Positions 45,369-53,971 of a DNA stretch of 64,000 nt are shown here, one piece after another. The stretch comes from Inhella gelatinilytica. GTDB lineage: Bacteria; Pseudomonadota; Gammaproteobacteria; Burkholderiales; Burkholderiaceae_C. A program made the translations under genes and the position numbers. Location of the stretch: NCBI RefSeq assembly GCF_016093295.1, contig NZ_JAEDAL010000002.1:1-64000 (forward strand), in the 5' to 3' direction. A model generated the notes under the pieces. That model made no database searches, was not told the DNA's origin, and saw nothing but the letters and a program-made list of their open reading frames with translations. Numbering within the stretch: position 1 is the stretch's first letter; each line of letters begins with the position of its first letter.

Positions 45369-46315
45369 CCCTCACCCCCCACGAAGCGGCCGTGCGATTG
45401 GCGGCCGGTGGCATCGTCGCCCTGCCCACCGAGACCGTGTATGGCTTGGCCGCGCGAGCGGACGATGACGCGGCCGTGGCCCAAATCTTCGCGGCCAAGG
45501 GGCGGCCCTCGGATCACCCCTTGATCGTGCACGTGGCCGATGCCGCGGCGGCACAGCACTTTGCGGGCGAGTGGCCGGCGCTGGCGCAACAGCTCACGGC
45601 CGCGTTCTGGCCGGGGCCGCTCACCGTCATCGTGCCGCGCCGCGCCGGTGTGGCCCAGGCGGCGGCTGGGGGGCAGGCCACCGTGGGATTGCGCTGCCCA
45701 GCCCACCCGCACTTCCACGCCGTGCTGGAAGCGGCGGTGGCCTTGGGTGTGCCCGGGCTTGCGGCGCCCAGCGCCAACCGTTTCGGCCGTGTCAGCCCCA
45801 CCACGGCGGCCCATGTGCTGCAAGAGTTCGACGGCACGGTGCCGGTGGTGGATGGCGGCGCGTGCGGCGTGGGCATCGAGTCGACCATCGTGGACTGCAG
45901 CCGGGGACGGCCCGTGCTGTTGCGCCCCGGCATGGTGGATGCCGCGCAGATTGAGGCGGTGTTGGGCGAGCCCTTGGTCGCGCCCGACGCCCAGGCGCCC
46001 AAGGCGTCCGGCACGCTGGAGGCGCACTATGCGCCGCGCGCCCGGGTGCGACTGTGGGCGGGGGCCGATTTGCAGCGCGCCCTGTCCGGGCCGCACCCCG
46101 CTGGCCTGACGGTATATTCCCGCACCCCTTGGGCCGCGGGCCCGTGGGCGGCCTTCCCGGCCGACCCCGATACCGCCGCCCAGCACCTGTTTGCCACCTT
46201 GCGCGCCTTGGATGATGCCGGCGCGCAGGAAATCTGGGTCGAGGCCCCGCCGGCCGATGACCCCCGATGGGCCGGCGTGCTGGACCGGTTGCGTCGGGCC
46301 GCAGCGGCCGGGTGA
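45365..46315 (+). CDS. L-threonylcarbamoyladenylate synthase (Sua5 type)
   Basis: Makes threonylcarbamoyl-AMP for the tRNA t6A37 modification. 316 residues: a YrdC domain (LPTETVYGLAARAD, AKGRPSDHPLIVH, FWPGPLTVIVP, APSANRFGRVSPT) plus the C-terminal Sua5 domain joined by the SGTLEAHYAPRA linker. A TTG at 45365 overlapping the purK stop is the likely start, because the YrdC sequence begins at once. TsaB, its downstream partner in t6A synthesis, is encoded 3 kb away at 48844. Confidence 0.92.
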   Translation: MTLTPHEAAVRLAAGGIVALPTETVYGLAARADDDAAVAQIFAAKGRPSDHPLIVHVADAAAAQHFAGEWPALAQQLTAAFWPGPLTVIVPRRAGVAQAAAGGQATVGLRCPAHPHFHAVLEAAVALGVPGLAAPSANRFGRVSPTTAAHVLQEFDGTVPVVDGGACGVGIESTIVDCSRGRPVLLRPGMVDAAQIEAVLGEPLVAPDAQAPKASGTLEAHYAPRARVRLWAGADLQRALSGPHPAGLTVYSRTPWAAGPWAAFPADPDTAAQHLFATLRALDDAGAQEIWVEAPPADDPRWAGVLDRLRRAAAAG

Positions 46316-46344
46316 GAAGCCGAATGATGACTGGAGCATTGACG

Positions 46345-47271
46345 ATGAATTGGGTTCCTTTGCGCCGCGGCCTCGCGGTTTTGAGCTTGGCTGTGCTGGC
46401 CGCCTGTGGTGGAGGCCGCAGCCAGGTGGAGCCCTTCGCGCCCACGCGGTTGCTCAGCTTCGGCGACGAGTTCAGCGTGCTGACGGCCGATGGCAAGCGC
46501 TACGGCATCAACGGGTTGAAAACCGACGGGACGGGCGCGGTGGATTGCGCCCTGAACCCCATGTGGATTCAAACCTTGGCCACCCAGTTCAAGCTGGGCA
46601 TGAGCCAGTGCAACCCCAGCAGCCTGGCCGTGGCGGTCACCTTGCGGGGGCAAGCGGGCGCCAAGGTGGCGGATGTCAAAGCGCAAATTGATGCCCAACT
46701 GGCCGCTGGCGCCGTCGGCCCCAAGGACCTGATCACTGTCCAGGGCGGTTTCCACGACCTGATCGAGTTGTACCTGCAATACCCGGCAAAAACGGCTGCG
46801 GAGCTGACGACCCAGGCGCAAGCCCGCGGTAAGGCCTTGGCCGAGCAGGTCAACCGCCTGGCCAACCTGAACGGTCGCATCCTGGTGCTGACCGTGCTGG
46901 ACCCCAGCACCACGCCCCAAGGTCTGGCCGAGACGGCCGCCAGCGCCGACCGCGGCACCCTGCTTCAGGAGATGGCCAAGGCGTTCAACCTCGGGTTGCG
47001 CATGGGTCTGATCGAAGACGGTCGTCTGATTGGCCTGGTGCTCGCCGATGAAACCATCACGCAAATCGTCAAATTTGCCTCGTTCTACGGGTACGACAAC
47101 GTGACCCACGTCGCGTGTGCCACGGCGCTGCCCAACTGCACCCCATCCACCCTTGTCGCCGAAGCCGTGGGCAAGAACTGGCTGTGGGCAGACGCGCTGC
47201 ACCTCGGTGCCGGCGGCCAGCAGCAGATCGCCAACGCAGCCGTGACCCGCGCGCTGAACAACCCGTTCTGA
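46345..47271 (+). CDS. Lipoprotein with SGNH-like fold lacking the catalytic serine
   Basis: 308 residues. The signal peptide ends in a lipobox (LAVLAAC), so it is a lipoprotein. The first SGNH block reads LLSFGDEFSVL, with Glu in place of the nucleophile Ser of GDS. The last block, DALHLGAGGQQQIAN, keeps the DxxH, and block III (QGGFHDLIE) has Asp where Asn is usual. It therefore may bind rather than cleave, or use a shifted residue. ATG 46345 has GGAG upstream and gives the best signal peptide; ATGs at 46324 and 46327 are alternatives. It ends in a strong terminator. Confidence 0.78.
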   Translation: MNWVPLRRGLAVLSLAVLAACGGGRSQVEPFAPTRLLSFGDEFSVLTADGKRYGINGLKTDGTGAVDCALNPMWIQTLATQFKLGMSQCNPSSLAVAVTLRGQAGAKVADVKAQIDAQLAAGAVGPKDLITVQGGFHDLIELYLQYPAKTAAELTTQAQARGKALAEQVNRLANLNGRILVLTVLDPSTTPQGLAETAASADRGTLLQEMAKAFNLGLRMGLIEDGRLIGLVLADETITQIVKFASFYGYDNVTHVACATALPNCTPSTLVAEAVGKNWLWADALHLGAGGQQQIANAAVTRALNNPF

Positions 47272-47304
47272 CGGGAGCGCCCGGTGCGGGCGCCAGGATC
47301 AGCC

Positions 47305-47330
47305 AAACGCCGCTTTTCAAGCGGCGTTTT
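47305..47330. terminator. Intrinsic terminator after the SGNH-like lipoprotein
   Basis: AAACGCCGCTT-TTC-AAGCGGCGTTTT is an 11-base-pair stem ending in T residues, 34 bases after the stop. It can also serve the converging dacB gene. Confidence 0.9.
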
Positions 47331-47356
47331 CTTTGATGCCCCCGAACCGGGGCCGA

Positions 47357-48811
47357 CTACCCCAGCCCCCGCAGCACCGCATCCAAGACCCCGCGTCCGC
47401 TCTGGGCGCGGTCGTGCTGGATGAGGGCCACCACCACCCAGCGTTGGCCGTTTTTACCGTGCATGTAGCCGGCGACGGCCACGACGTCGCGCAGCGAGCC
47501 GGTTTTGAGGTGAGCGCGGGCGCGCACGGGCCCGAAGCGTTCGGGGTTGCGGCGCAGCGTGCCGTCTTCGCCGGCCAGCGGCAGGCTGGCGACGAATTCG
47601 GGCATCACGGGGCTGGCCCAGGCGGCCTGCAAGAGCTGGCCGATCTGCTGGGCGGAGAGCCGTGAGCCGCGGGCCAGGCCGGAGCCGTTCTCGAGCTGCC
47701 AGCCCGGCGCGTCCCACTCCAGGCGCTGGCGCAACCAGGTGTGCAGGTGTTCGCGGGCTTGCTGTGCGCTGATGGGCGTTGCGGCCCCGGACTGCAGCGC
47801 GAGGGTGAGCCAGAGCTGTTCGGCCATCAGGTTGTTGCTGAACTTGTTGATGTCGCGCACCACCTCGCCCAGGGGCGGCGAGGCGTGCTCCAAGGCCGGG
47901 GCGCGGGCCGTTAGCTCGGCCCCCGCCGCCGCATTGCGCACCCAGCCGGTGAGCTTGCCGCCACTCTGGCGCCACAGGGCGTCGAAGAGTCGGGCATTGG
48001 CTTGCGCGGGTTCGGGGTCGGCCAGCGGCCAGACCTGTTCGCCACAGCTGGCGGGGTAGGCGCCTGTGAAGCGCAGCGGGCCCGGCGCCTCGTCCACCCC
48101 ATGGATCCGATGAACCCAATTGGCCTTGAGCGCGCCACGGGCGTCGGTGCAGGGGCCGGCGCGCAGCGGGGCGGGTTCGGGCGCGGGCCAGGCGGGCGTG
48201 TCCCAAGTGCCGCGCACCACGCCCGCGGCGGGGTCCGGGCGCAAGGTCAGGCTGTGGGCCTTGAGGTTGAAGAGCAGGGCGTCCGGGCGCACATTGCCGG
48301 CGCGCCAGGGCTCGCCATCGAAATCCGCAGGGCTTTGGGGGTCGGGCGCGAAGGCACTGCTGTCCAGCAGCACATCGCCTTGGATCTCGCGCACGCCCAG
48401 GGCCTGGAGGCGACGCACCAGCAACCACAGGCGCTCCAAGTTGAGGCTGGGGTCGCCTCGGCCTTGGATGAGCACATCGCCCTGCAGCACGCCGGTGGCG
48501 GCATCGAGCTTGCCATTCAGCCAGACCGGGGTTTTCCAGCGCCAAGCGGGGCCGAGTTGCTCCAGGGCGGCGAAGGTGGTCGCCAACTTGGTGAGCGAGG
48601 CGGGGTTGCGCGCCACGGTTTCGTTCCAGGCCCAGCGCACCCGGCCACCGTCGGCCGGGGCGATCCACACGGACAGGGCCTCGGGTGGCAGTTGGGCCTC
48701 TTTCAGCGCTTGGCGCACGGCGGCGGGCAGGGCGGCACGGTCTGCCGCACCGGCAGGGGGCGACAGGGTGAGGGAGCCGGCGAGGGCCAGGAGCAGGAAG
48801 GCAGCGCGCAT
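47357..48811 (-). CDS. dacB: D-alanyl-D-alanine carboxypeptidase/endopeptidase (PBP4 family)
   Basis: 484 residues. A signal peptide (MRAAFLLLALAGSLTLSPPAGAA, cut near AGAA) sends it to the periplasm, where it trims or cleaves peptidoglycan crosslinks. The three active-site motifs are present: SLTK (about residue 70), SNN in KFSNNLMAE (about 322) and KTG in LKTGSLRD (about 436). The large insert between SxxK and SxN (about 250 residues) is the PBP4 hallmark. The ATG at 48811 is chosen for the signal peptide. It diverges from tsaB with only 32 bases between the starts. Confidence 0.94.
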   Translation of the reverse strand: MRAAFLLLALAGSLTLSPPAGAADRAALPAAVRQALKEAQLPPEALSVWIAPADGGRVRWAWNETVARNPASLTKLATTFAALEQLGPAWRWKTPVWLNGKLDAATGVLQGDVLIQGRGDPSLNLERLWLLVRRLQALGVREIQGDVLLDSSAFAPDPQSPADFDGEPWRAGNVRPDALLFNLKAHSLTLRPDPAAGVVRGTWDTPAWPAPEPAPLRAGPCTDARGALKANWVHRIHGVDEAPGPLRFTGAYPASCGEQVWPLADPEPAQANARLFDALWRQSGGKLTGWVRNAAAGAELTARAPALEHASPPLGEVVRDINKFSNNLMAEQLWLTLALQSGAATPISAQQAREHLHTWLRQRLEWDAPGWQLENGSGLARGSRLSAQQIGQLLQAAWASPVMPEFVASLPLAGEDGTLRRNPERFGPVRARAHLKTGSLRDVVAVAGYMHGKNGQRWVVVALIQHDRAQSGRGVLDAVLRGLG

Positions 48812-48843
48812 GGGCGTGATGGTAGGGAACCTAAACTGCCGGG

Positions 48844-49572
48844 GTGAACACCCCAGCTTTTTCTGCCCCCCAAGCCACCGGCCGTGCCGTGCTGGCGCTC
48901 GAAGGGGCCACCGACCAGTTGGCGCTGGCCCTGGTGCATGCCGACGGCCGCCGCTGGTGGCGCGATGCACCGGGCGGCGCCCAGGCCTCCAGCACCCTCA
49001 TTCCGCTGGCAATGGCCTTGCTGCAAGAGGCGGGCCTGCAGGGCGGGGATCTGGCGGGTTTGGCCTATGGCCGTGGCCCGGGCGCGTTTACCGGCTTGCG
49101 GGCGGTGTGTGCGGTGGTGCAGGGCCTGGCTCTGGGCTGGGAGTGCCCCGTGCTGGAGTTGGACAGCCTGGCCCTGGTGGCCGAGGCCGCCCGGCAGGCC
49201 GATGCCGCTTGGCAGCGCGGCTGGGTGGTGATGGATGCGCGCATGGGCGAGCTCTACGCCGCCCCGTACGGTTGGGACGGGAGCGCCTGGCGGGCCGAAG
49301 CCGAGCCGGCGCTGTGGACGCCGGAGGCCCTGGCCGCCGCGTGGCAGGAACACCCACCGGCGGGTGTTTGCGGGAATGGCGTGGCCCTGGTGCCGGGCGC
49401 CGGGCTCGATGCGGCGCCCGGCGTGAGCCGGGCCCAGGCGCTGGTGGGTTTGGCCGTGCAGGCTTGGGCGCGGGCTGACTGGCGCGATGCCGCGCTGGCC
49501 CTGCCGCTCTATGTGCGCGACAAGGTCGCCCTGACCACGGCCGAGCGCAGCGCGGCGGGGTTCAAGGCATGA
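48844..49572 (+). CDS. tsaB: tRNA t6A synthesis protein TsaB
   Basis: Scaffold of the TsaBDE complex that transfers threonylcarbamoyl to A37 of tRNAs. 242 residues with an actin-like (ASKHA) fold: VLALEGATDQLALAL at the start and the conserved GRGPGAFTGLRAVCAVVQGLAL segment split in the middle, then VVMDARMGELYAAPY. It starts with GTG and its stop is coupled to rimI (ATGA), an arrangement common in proteobacteria. Confidence 0.93.
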   Translation: MNTPAFSAPQATGRAVLALEGATDQLALALVHADGRRWWRDAPGGAQASSTLIPLAMALLQEAGLQGGDLAGLAYGRGPGAFTGLRAVCAVVQGLALGWECPVLELDSLALVAEAARQADAAWQRGWVVMDARMGELYAAPYGWDGSAWRAEAEPALWTPEALAAAWQEHPPAGVCGNGVALVPGAGLDAAPGVSRAQALVGLAVQAWARADWRDAALALPLYVRDKVALTTAERSAAGFKA

Positions 49573-50051
49573 GCGCCATCGCCGCCTGGCGCCTGGTGCG
49601 CCAAGACCTGCAGGTCACGGACCTGGACGAGGTGCTGGGCATCGAGCAGGCGGCCTACGCCCACCCGTGGACGCGCGGTAATTTCATCGACTCCATCGCC
49701 GCCGGTCACACGGTGTGGGGCTTGCGTGAGCCGCTGTCGGGCGAGCTGCTGGCCTATCTGGTGGCGCAACGCGTGCTGGACGAATGCCACCTGCTCAACC
49801 TCACCGTGGCCCGCGCGCACTGGGGGCGGGGTTTGGGCTCTGATTTTTTGCAAACCCTGCATGCCCAGGAACGGGCGCAGGGGGTGACGCAGATGTTCTT
49901 GGAAGTGCGGCTCAGCAACGACCGGGCCATCGCGCTCTACCAGCGCCTGGGCTACCGGGACGTGGGCCTGCGCAAGGGCTATTACCCCGATGGCGACAAC
50001 GCCCGGGAAGACGCGCGGGTGATGCGCCTGGATTGGGGGACGCTGGCATGA
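49569..50051 (+). CDS. rimI: Ribosomal protein S18 alanine N-acetyltransferase
   Basis: 160-residue GNAT acetyltransferase. Landmarks are EQAAYAHPWTRGNFIDSIAA, the catalytic-strand DECHLLNLTVARAH, the acetyl-CoA pyrophosphate loop HWGRGLGSDFL and ALYQRLGYRDVGLRKGYYP, all features of RimI. It is placed directly between tsaB and the glycosylase gene by ATGA overlaps at both ends, so the three are co-translated. Confidence 0.92.
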   Translation: MSAIAAWRLVRQDLQVTDLDEVLGIEQAAYAHPWTRGNFIDSIAAGHTVWGLREPLSGELLAYLVAQRVLDECHLLNLTVARAHWGRGLGSDFLQTLHAQERAQGVTQMFLEVRLSNDRAIALYQRLGYRDVGLRKGYYPDGDNAREDARVMRLDWGTLA

Positions 50052-50926
50052 CCGAACCCCGCTGGGATGCGCGCCAGCGCGCCATGCTGGGCGCCCTGGG
50101 GCTGAACTGGTGGCCCACGCTGCGGGAGGGGCGCGAATCGCCGCGGCCTATGGCGGCGCCGACTCCTGCCACCCAGCCCGTGGCGACCGAACGCCCGCAG
50201 CCGGCGCCGGTGGCGGCGCCTCGTCTCGTCCCGGCCAGAGATGTGCTGCCTGCACGGCCTGTGCAGGAGCCCCAACCCCTTACGCACCCAACACCTGACC
50301 CCGCGCTGCCTGTGCCCGAGTTGGCGGGTCTGGACGCCGAGGGCCTGAAGGCCGCGATTCACGCCTGCCGCGCCTGCGGCCTGTGCGAGCGCCGCCGTCA
50401 GGCCGTGCCCGGCGCGGGCGTGCAAGGGGCCCGTTGGTTGATCGTGGGCGAGGGCCCGGGCGAGCAAGAGGACCTGCAAGGCCAACCCTTTGTGGGGCCG
50501 TCGGGGCAGCTGCTGGACGCCATCCTGGCGGCACTGAACTTGAGCCGCGCCCCGGAAGCCGGGCAGGACGGGGTTTACATCGCCAACGCCGTCAAATGTC
50601 GCCCGCCGGGCAACCGCACCCCGACGCCGGAAGAACTGGCGGCGTGCCGGCCCTACCTGCTGCGCCAGATTGAACTGCTGCAACCGCGCATCATCGTGGC
50701 GCTCGGACGGGTGGCGGTGCAAAGCCTTTTGGGCCAGGAAGGGGCGCTGGGCAGCTTGCGCGGCCGCGTGCACCCTGGGCCCCTGGGTGTGCCGGTGGTG
50801 GTCTCGTACCACCCGTCCTACTTGCTGCGCAACCCGGCGGAAAAAGCCAAGGCCTGGGCCGATTGGTGCCGGGCCGCCGACACCTTGGATGCCCTGAGCG
50901 GGAAATCGGCGAATGGCGATGAATGA
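50048..50926 (+). CDS. Uracil-DNA glycosylase, family 4 (Fe-S)
   Basis: 292 residues. Removes uracil from DNA after cytosine deamination. A Pro/Ala-rich, probably disordered N-terminal stretch of about 90 residues precedes the domain. The domain has CRACGLCERR and two later Cys (VKCRPPGNR and AACRPYLL) for a 4Fe-4S cluster, motif I GEGPGEQEDLQGQPF and motif III YHPSYLLRN. This is the bacterial/archaeal family 4 pattern. The ATG overlaps the rimI stop, and the 3' end overlaps the next gene by 14 bases. Confidence 0.9.
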   Translation: MTEPRWDARQRAMLGALGLNWWPTLREGRESPRPMAAPTPATQPVATERPQPAPVAAPRLVPARDVLPARPVQEPQPLTHPTPDPALPVPELAGLDAEGLKAAIHACRACGLCERRRQAVPGAGVQGARWLIVGEGPGEQEDLQGQPFVGPSGQLLDAILAALNLSRAPEAGQDGVYIANAVKCRPPGNRTPTPEELAACRPYLLRQIELLQPRIIVALGRVAVQSLLGQEGALGSLRGRVHPGPLGVPVVVSYHPSYLLRNPAEKAKAWADWCRAADTLDALSGKSANGDE

Positions 50927-52004
50927 CTTGACCCAGCGCCTGCGGGCGCGGATCGCCCAAGCGGGCGGCTGGCTCCCGTTTGACGCCTTCATGGCCGAGG
51001 CGCTGTACGCCCCGGGCCTGGGGTATTACAGCAGCGGGCGGCCCACCTTCGGGCATGGACCGCAAAGCGGCAGTGACTTTGTGACCGCCCCCGAGCTCAG
51101 TCCTTTGTTCGGCCAAGCCCTGGCTCGCCAAGTGGCGCAGGCCATGGCCGCGACCGGCGTGGACCAACTCTGGGAGTTCGGCGCGGGCAGCGGCGCGCTG
51201 GCTGAAAGCGTGCTGGACGCCCTGGCCGCCTTGGGCGCTGTACCGAGCCGCTACACCATCGTCGACCTGTCAGGCAGCTTGCGCGGGCGCCAGCAGGAGC
51301 GCTTGGCGCGCTTTGGCGACCAGGTCCAGTGGCGGGACACGCTGCCGGAGGCGGTCGAAGGCGTGCTGATCGGCAACGAGGTGCTGGACGCCATGCCCGT
51401 CAAACTGCTGCATTTCGACGGCGAGGCCTGGGCCGAGCGCGGCGTGACGGGGGCACCGGATGGCTTTGCCTGGGCTGACCGTCCTACGGACCTGCGTCCG
51501 CCCCTTGACCGTGACGACTGGCTGCCCGGCACCGTCACCGAGGTGCACCCGCAGGCCGAAGCGTGGGTTCGCACCTTGGGGGCGGCGTGGCGGCGTGGGG
51601 CGATGTTTCTCATCGACTACGGCTTTGGCGAGCAGGAGTACTACTTGCCCGCGCGCCAGGGTGGCACCTTGATGTGCCACCACCTGCACCAAGCCGATCC
51701 GGATCCGCTGACCCAAGTGGGCGAAAAGGACATCACCGCCCATGTGAACTTCACCGGCATTGCCCTGGCGGCTCAGGACGTGGGGCTGACCGTGCTGGGC
51801 TACACCACCCAAGCTCACTTTCTGCTGAATTGCGGCCTGGGGGACTTGCTGGCTGCGGCCGACCTGCGTGGCCGCGCCATGGCGCAGAAACTGCTGACCG
51901 AGCATGAGATGGGTGAGCTCTTCAAAGTCATCGCCCTGGCGCCCGAGGCGCAGGCGTTCGATGCCTTGGGTTTCGTGCGCGGCGACCGCAGCCATCGCCT
52001 CTGA
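50913..52004 (+). CDS. SAM-dependent methyltransferase, MidA/NDUFAF7 family
   Basis: 363 residues. PF02636-type methyltransferase related to NDUFAF7, which symmetrically dimethylates an arginine of a complex I subunit. It shows PFDAFMAEALYAPGLGYYS, FVTAPELSPLFG, motif I LWEFGAGSGALAESVL, and GNEVLDAMPVKLL. Bacterial targets are not established. The ATG at 50913 or 50919 is used; both lie inside the glycosylase gene, which suggests coupling. Confidence 0.88.
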   Translation: MAMNDLTQRLRARIAQAGGWLPFDAFMAEALYAPGLGYYSSGRPTFGHGPQSGSDFVTAPELSPLFGQALARQVAQAMAATGVDQLWEFGAGSGALAESVLDALAALGAVPSRYTIVDLSGSLRGRQQERLARFGDQVQWRDTLPEAVEGVLIGNEVLDAMPVKLLHFDGEAWAERGVTGAPDGFAWADRPTDLRPPLDRDDWLPGTVTEVHPQAEAWVRTLGAAWRRGAMFLIDYGFGEQEYYLPARQGGTLMCHHLHQADPDPLTQVGEKDITAHVNFTGIALAAQDVGLTVLGYTTQAHFLLNCGLGDLLAAADLRGRAMAQKLLTEHEMGELFKVIALAPEAQAFDALGFVRGDRSHRL

Positions 52005-52058
52005 GCAGGCCGGCTCGGGCAGGACCCTCCGTGAGGGGGGCGGAACGTAACGCTCTGG

Positions 52059-52116
52059 TAACCCCTAGATCAAGGTCAAAGCGAAGGGCACGCTTTGCTG
52101 CTGAAATAGGGGGTTA
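52059..52116 (+). promoter_or_regulatory. Nested inverted repeat in the leader of the kor operon
   Basis: TAACCCCTA (52059-52067) pairs with TAGGGGGTTA (52107-52116, one extra G), enclosing AAAGCG (52078-52083) paired with CGCTTT (52091-52096). The structure lies 26 bases before the start codon and 15 before the AGGAG. It could be an RNA control element or an operator; no T run follows, so simple termination is unlikely. Confidence 0.45.
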
Positions 52117-52141
52117 TCTCTAAACGCCGCAGGAGCGACGC

Positions 52142-53971
52142 GTGCTGCCAACCAAAGTGAGCGACCCGACCTATTTCCACAAGGTCGTGGATTGCCAGTG
52201 GGCCTGCCCGGCCCACACCCCGGTTCCTGAATACATCCGACTCATCGCCCAGGGGCGTTTTGACGAGGCCTACATGGTGAACTGGGTGAGCAACGTCTTC
52301 CCCGGCATCCTGGGCCGTGTCTGCGACCGGCCCTGCGAACCGGCGTGCCGCCGCGGCCGCGTCGAAGAGGAAAACCTGGCCAAGCCCGAGCCGGTGGCGA
52401 TTTGCCGCCTGAAACGAGTGGCGGCCGACCTGAAGGATGACGCCGTGCGGGCCCTGATGCCCGTGCCCTTGCCCAAGACGGCCCGCAACGGCAAAAAAGT
52501 GGCCTGCGTGGGCGCCGGCCCGGCGAGCTTGACCGTGGCGCGAGACCTCGCCACGCAGGGTTACGCCGTGACGGTGTTTGACGCCGAGGTCAAAGCCGGC
52601 GGCTTCATGCGCAGCCAGGTGCCGCGTTTTCGCCTGCCCGAGTCGGTGATCGACGAGGAGGTGGGCTACATCACCCACTTGGGCGTGGAGTTCCGCGGTG
52701 GCCAGCGCATCGATTCGCTCAAAGCCTTGGTGGCTGAGGACTGGGATGCCATCTTTGTTGGCACCGGCGCGCCGCGCGGGCGCGACCTGGACCTGCCCGG
52801 TCGCTGGGACGCCAAGAGTCAAATCCACATCGGCATCGACTGGCTGGCTTCGGTGAGCTTCAGCCATGTCGAGAAGGTGGGCAAGAAGGTGCTGGTGCTC
52901 GGCGGGGGCAACACGGCCATGGATTGCTGCCGCTCGGCCAAACGCCTGGGCGCGGAGTCGGTCAAGGTGCTTGTGCGCTCGACCTACGAGGACATGAAGG
53001 CCTCACCTTGGGAGAAGGAAGACGCCGAGCACGAGGGCATTGACATCCTGCCCTGCCACGCCCCCAAGGCCTTCTTGATCGAAAACGGCGTGCTGGTGGG
53101 CATGCGCTTCGAGGTGGTCCAGTCGGTCTACGAGAACGGTCGCCGCAGCTTGGTGCCCAGCGGCCAGCCGGATGTGGACGTGCCCTGCGACGAGGTGCTG
53201 GTGGCCGTGGGGCAGGAGAACGCCTTCCCCTGGATCGAACGCGACATCGGGCTCGAGTTTGACCGCTGGGGCTTGCCGGTGCTGGACGCGGTGACGCACC
53301 AGTCCACCCTGCCGCGCGTGTTCTTCGGCGGCGATGCCGCTTTCGGCCCCAAGAACATCATCACGGCGGTGGCGCATGGCCACGAGGCCGCGGTGTCCAT
53401 TGACCGCTTCCTGCACGGCGAAGACGTGACCCGGCGTCCGCCGCCGCACGTGAACCTGATGTCCCAAAAAATGGGCATCCACCAGTGGAGCTACGACAAC
53501 GCACCGGTCAACGATTCACGGCACAAGGTGCCCTGGGCCGCGGCCGAAGCGGCGCTCAAGAGCATCAAGGTCGAGGTCGAACTGGGCTTCGACCCCAAGA
53601 CCGCGCTGAAGGAAGCTCAGCGCTGCCTGAACTGCGATGTGCAAACGGTGTTCACGGCCAAGACGTGCATCGAGTGCGATGCCTGCGCGGACATCTGCCC
53701 GACCGACTGCATCAGCTTCACGGCCAATGCCGAGACGGAGACCGAGCTCGAGTTGCGGGCGCCACGCCTGCACCCCGATCAGGGCTTGATGGTCAGCGAG
53801 TCGCTCAAGACCGGGCGCGTGATGGTCAAGGACGAAGACGTGTGCCTGCACTGCGGCCTGTGCGCCGAGCGCTGCCCCACGGGCGCCTGGGACATGCAGA
53901 AGTTCTCGCTGCTCACCACCAAGGCCGGTCCGGCCTGCCGGGGCACTTTTGAATTGGGAGGCGCGAAGTGA
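52142..53971 (+). CDS. NAD(P)H:ferredoxin-type flavin/Fe-S oxidoreductase subunit of Kor
   Basis: 609 residues. Domains in order: an N-terminal Fe-S domain of the glutamate synthase small-chain type (WACPAHTPVPEY, then CDRPCEPACRRG), an FAD Rossmann fold (VACVGAGPASLTVARDL), an NAD(P) Rossmann fold (VLVLGGGNTAMDCCRSAK), and a C-terminal two-cluster ferredoxin domain (CIECDACADICPTDC and CLHCGLCAERCPTG). It can pass electrons between ferredoxin-like clusters and NAD(P). Gene order implies it links the KorAB enzyme to NAD(P)H. GTG 52142 is the start, with AGGAG seven bases upstream. The stop overlaps korA (GTGA). Confidence 0.88.
   Translation: MLPTKVSDPTYFHKVVDCQWACPAHTPVPEYIRLIAQGRFDEAYMVNWVSNVFPGILGRVCDRPCEPACRRGRVEEENLAKPEPVAICRLKRVAADLKDDAVRALMPVPLPKTARNGKKVACVGAGPASLTVARDLATQGYAVTVFDAEVKAGGFMRSQVPRFRLPESVIDEEVGYITHLGVEFRGGQRIDSLKALVAEDWDAIFVGTGAPRGRDLDLPGRWDAKSQIHIGIDWLASVSFSHVEKVGKKVLVLGGGNTAMDCCRSAKRLGAESVKVLVRSTYEDMKASPWEKEDAEHEGIDILPCHAPKAFLIENGVLVGMRFEVVQSVYENGRRSLVPSGQPDVDVPCDEVLVAVGQENAFPWIERDIGLEFDRWGLPVLDAVTHQSTLPRVFFGGDAAFGPKNIITAVAHGHEAAVSIDRFLHGEDVTRRPPPHVNLMSQKMGIHQWSYDNAPVNDSRHKVPWAAAEAALKSIKVEVELGFDPKTALKEAQRCLNCDVQTVFTAKTCIECDACADICPTDCISFTANAETETELELRAPRLHPDQGLMVSESLKTGRVMVKDEDVCLHCGLCAERCPTGAWDMQKFSLLTTKAGPACRGTFELGGAK

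Noticed and set aside
52066-52075. FNR-type box (TTGAT-N4-ATCAA) ahead of the Kor operon
   Set aside because: Only the ATCAA half-site is present; the other half does not match, so oxygen control by FNR cannot be claimed.
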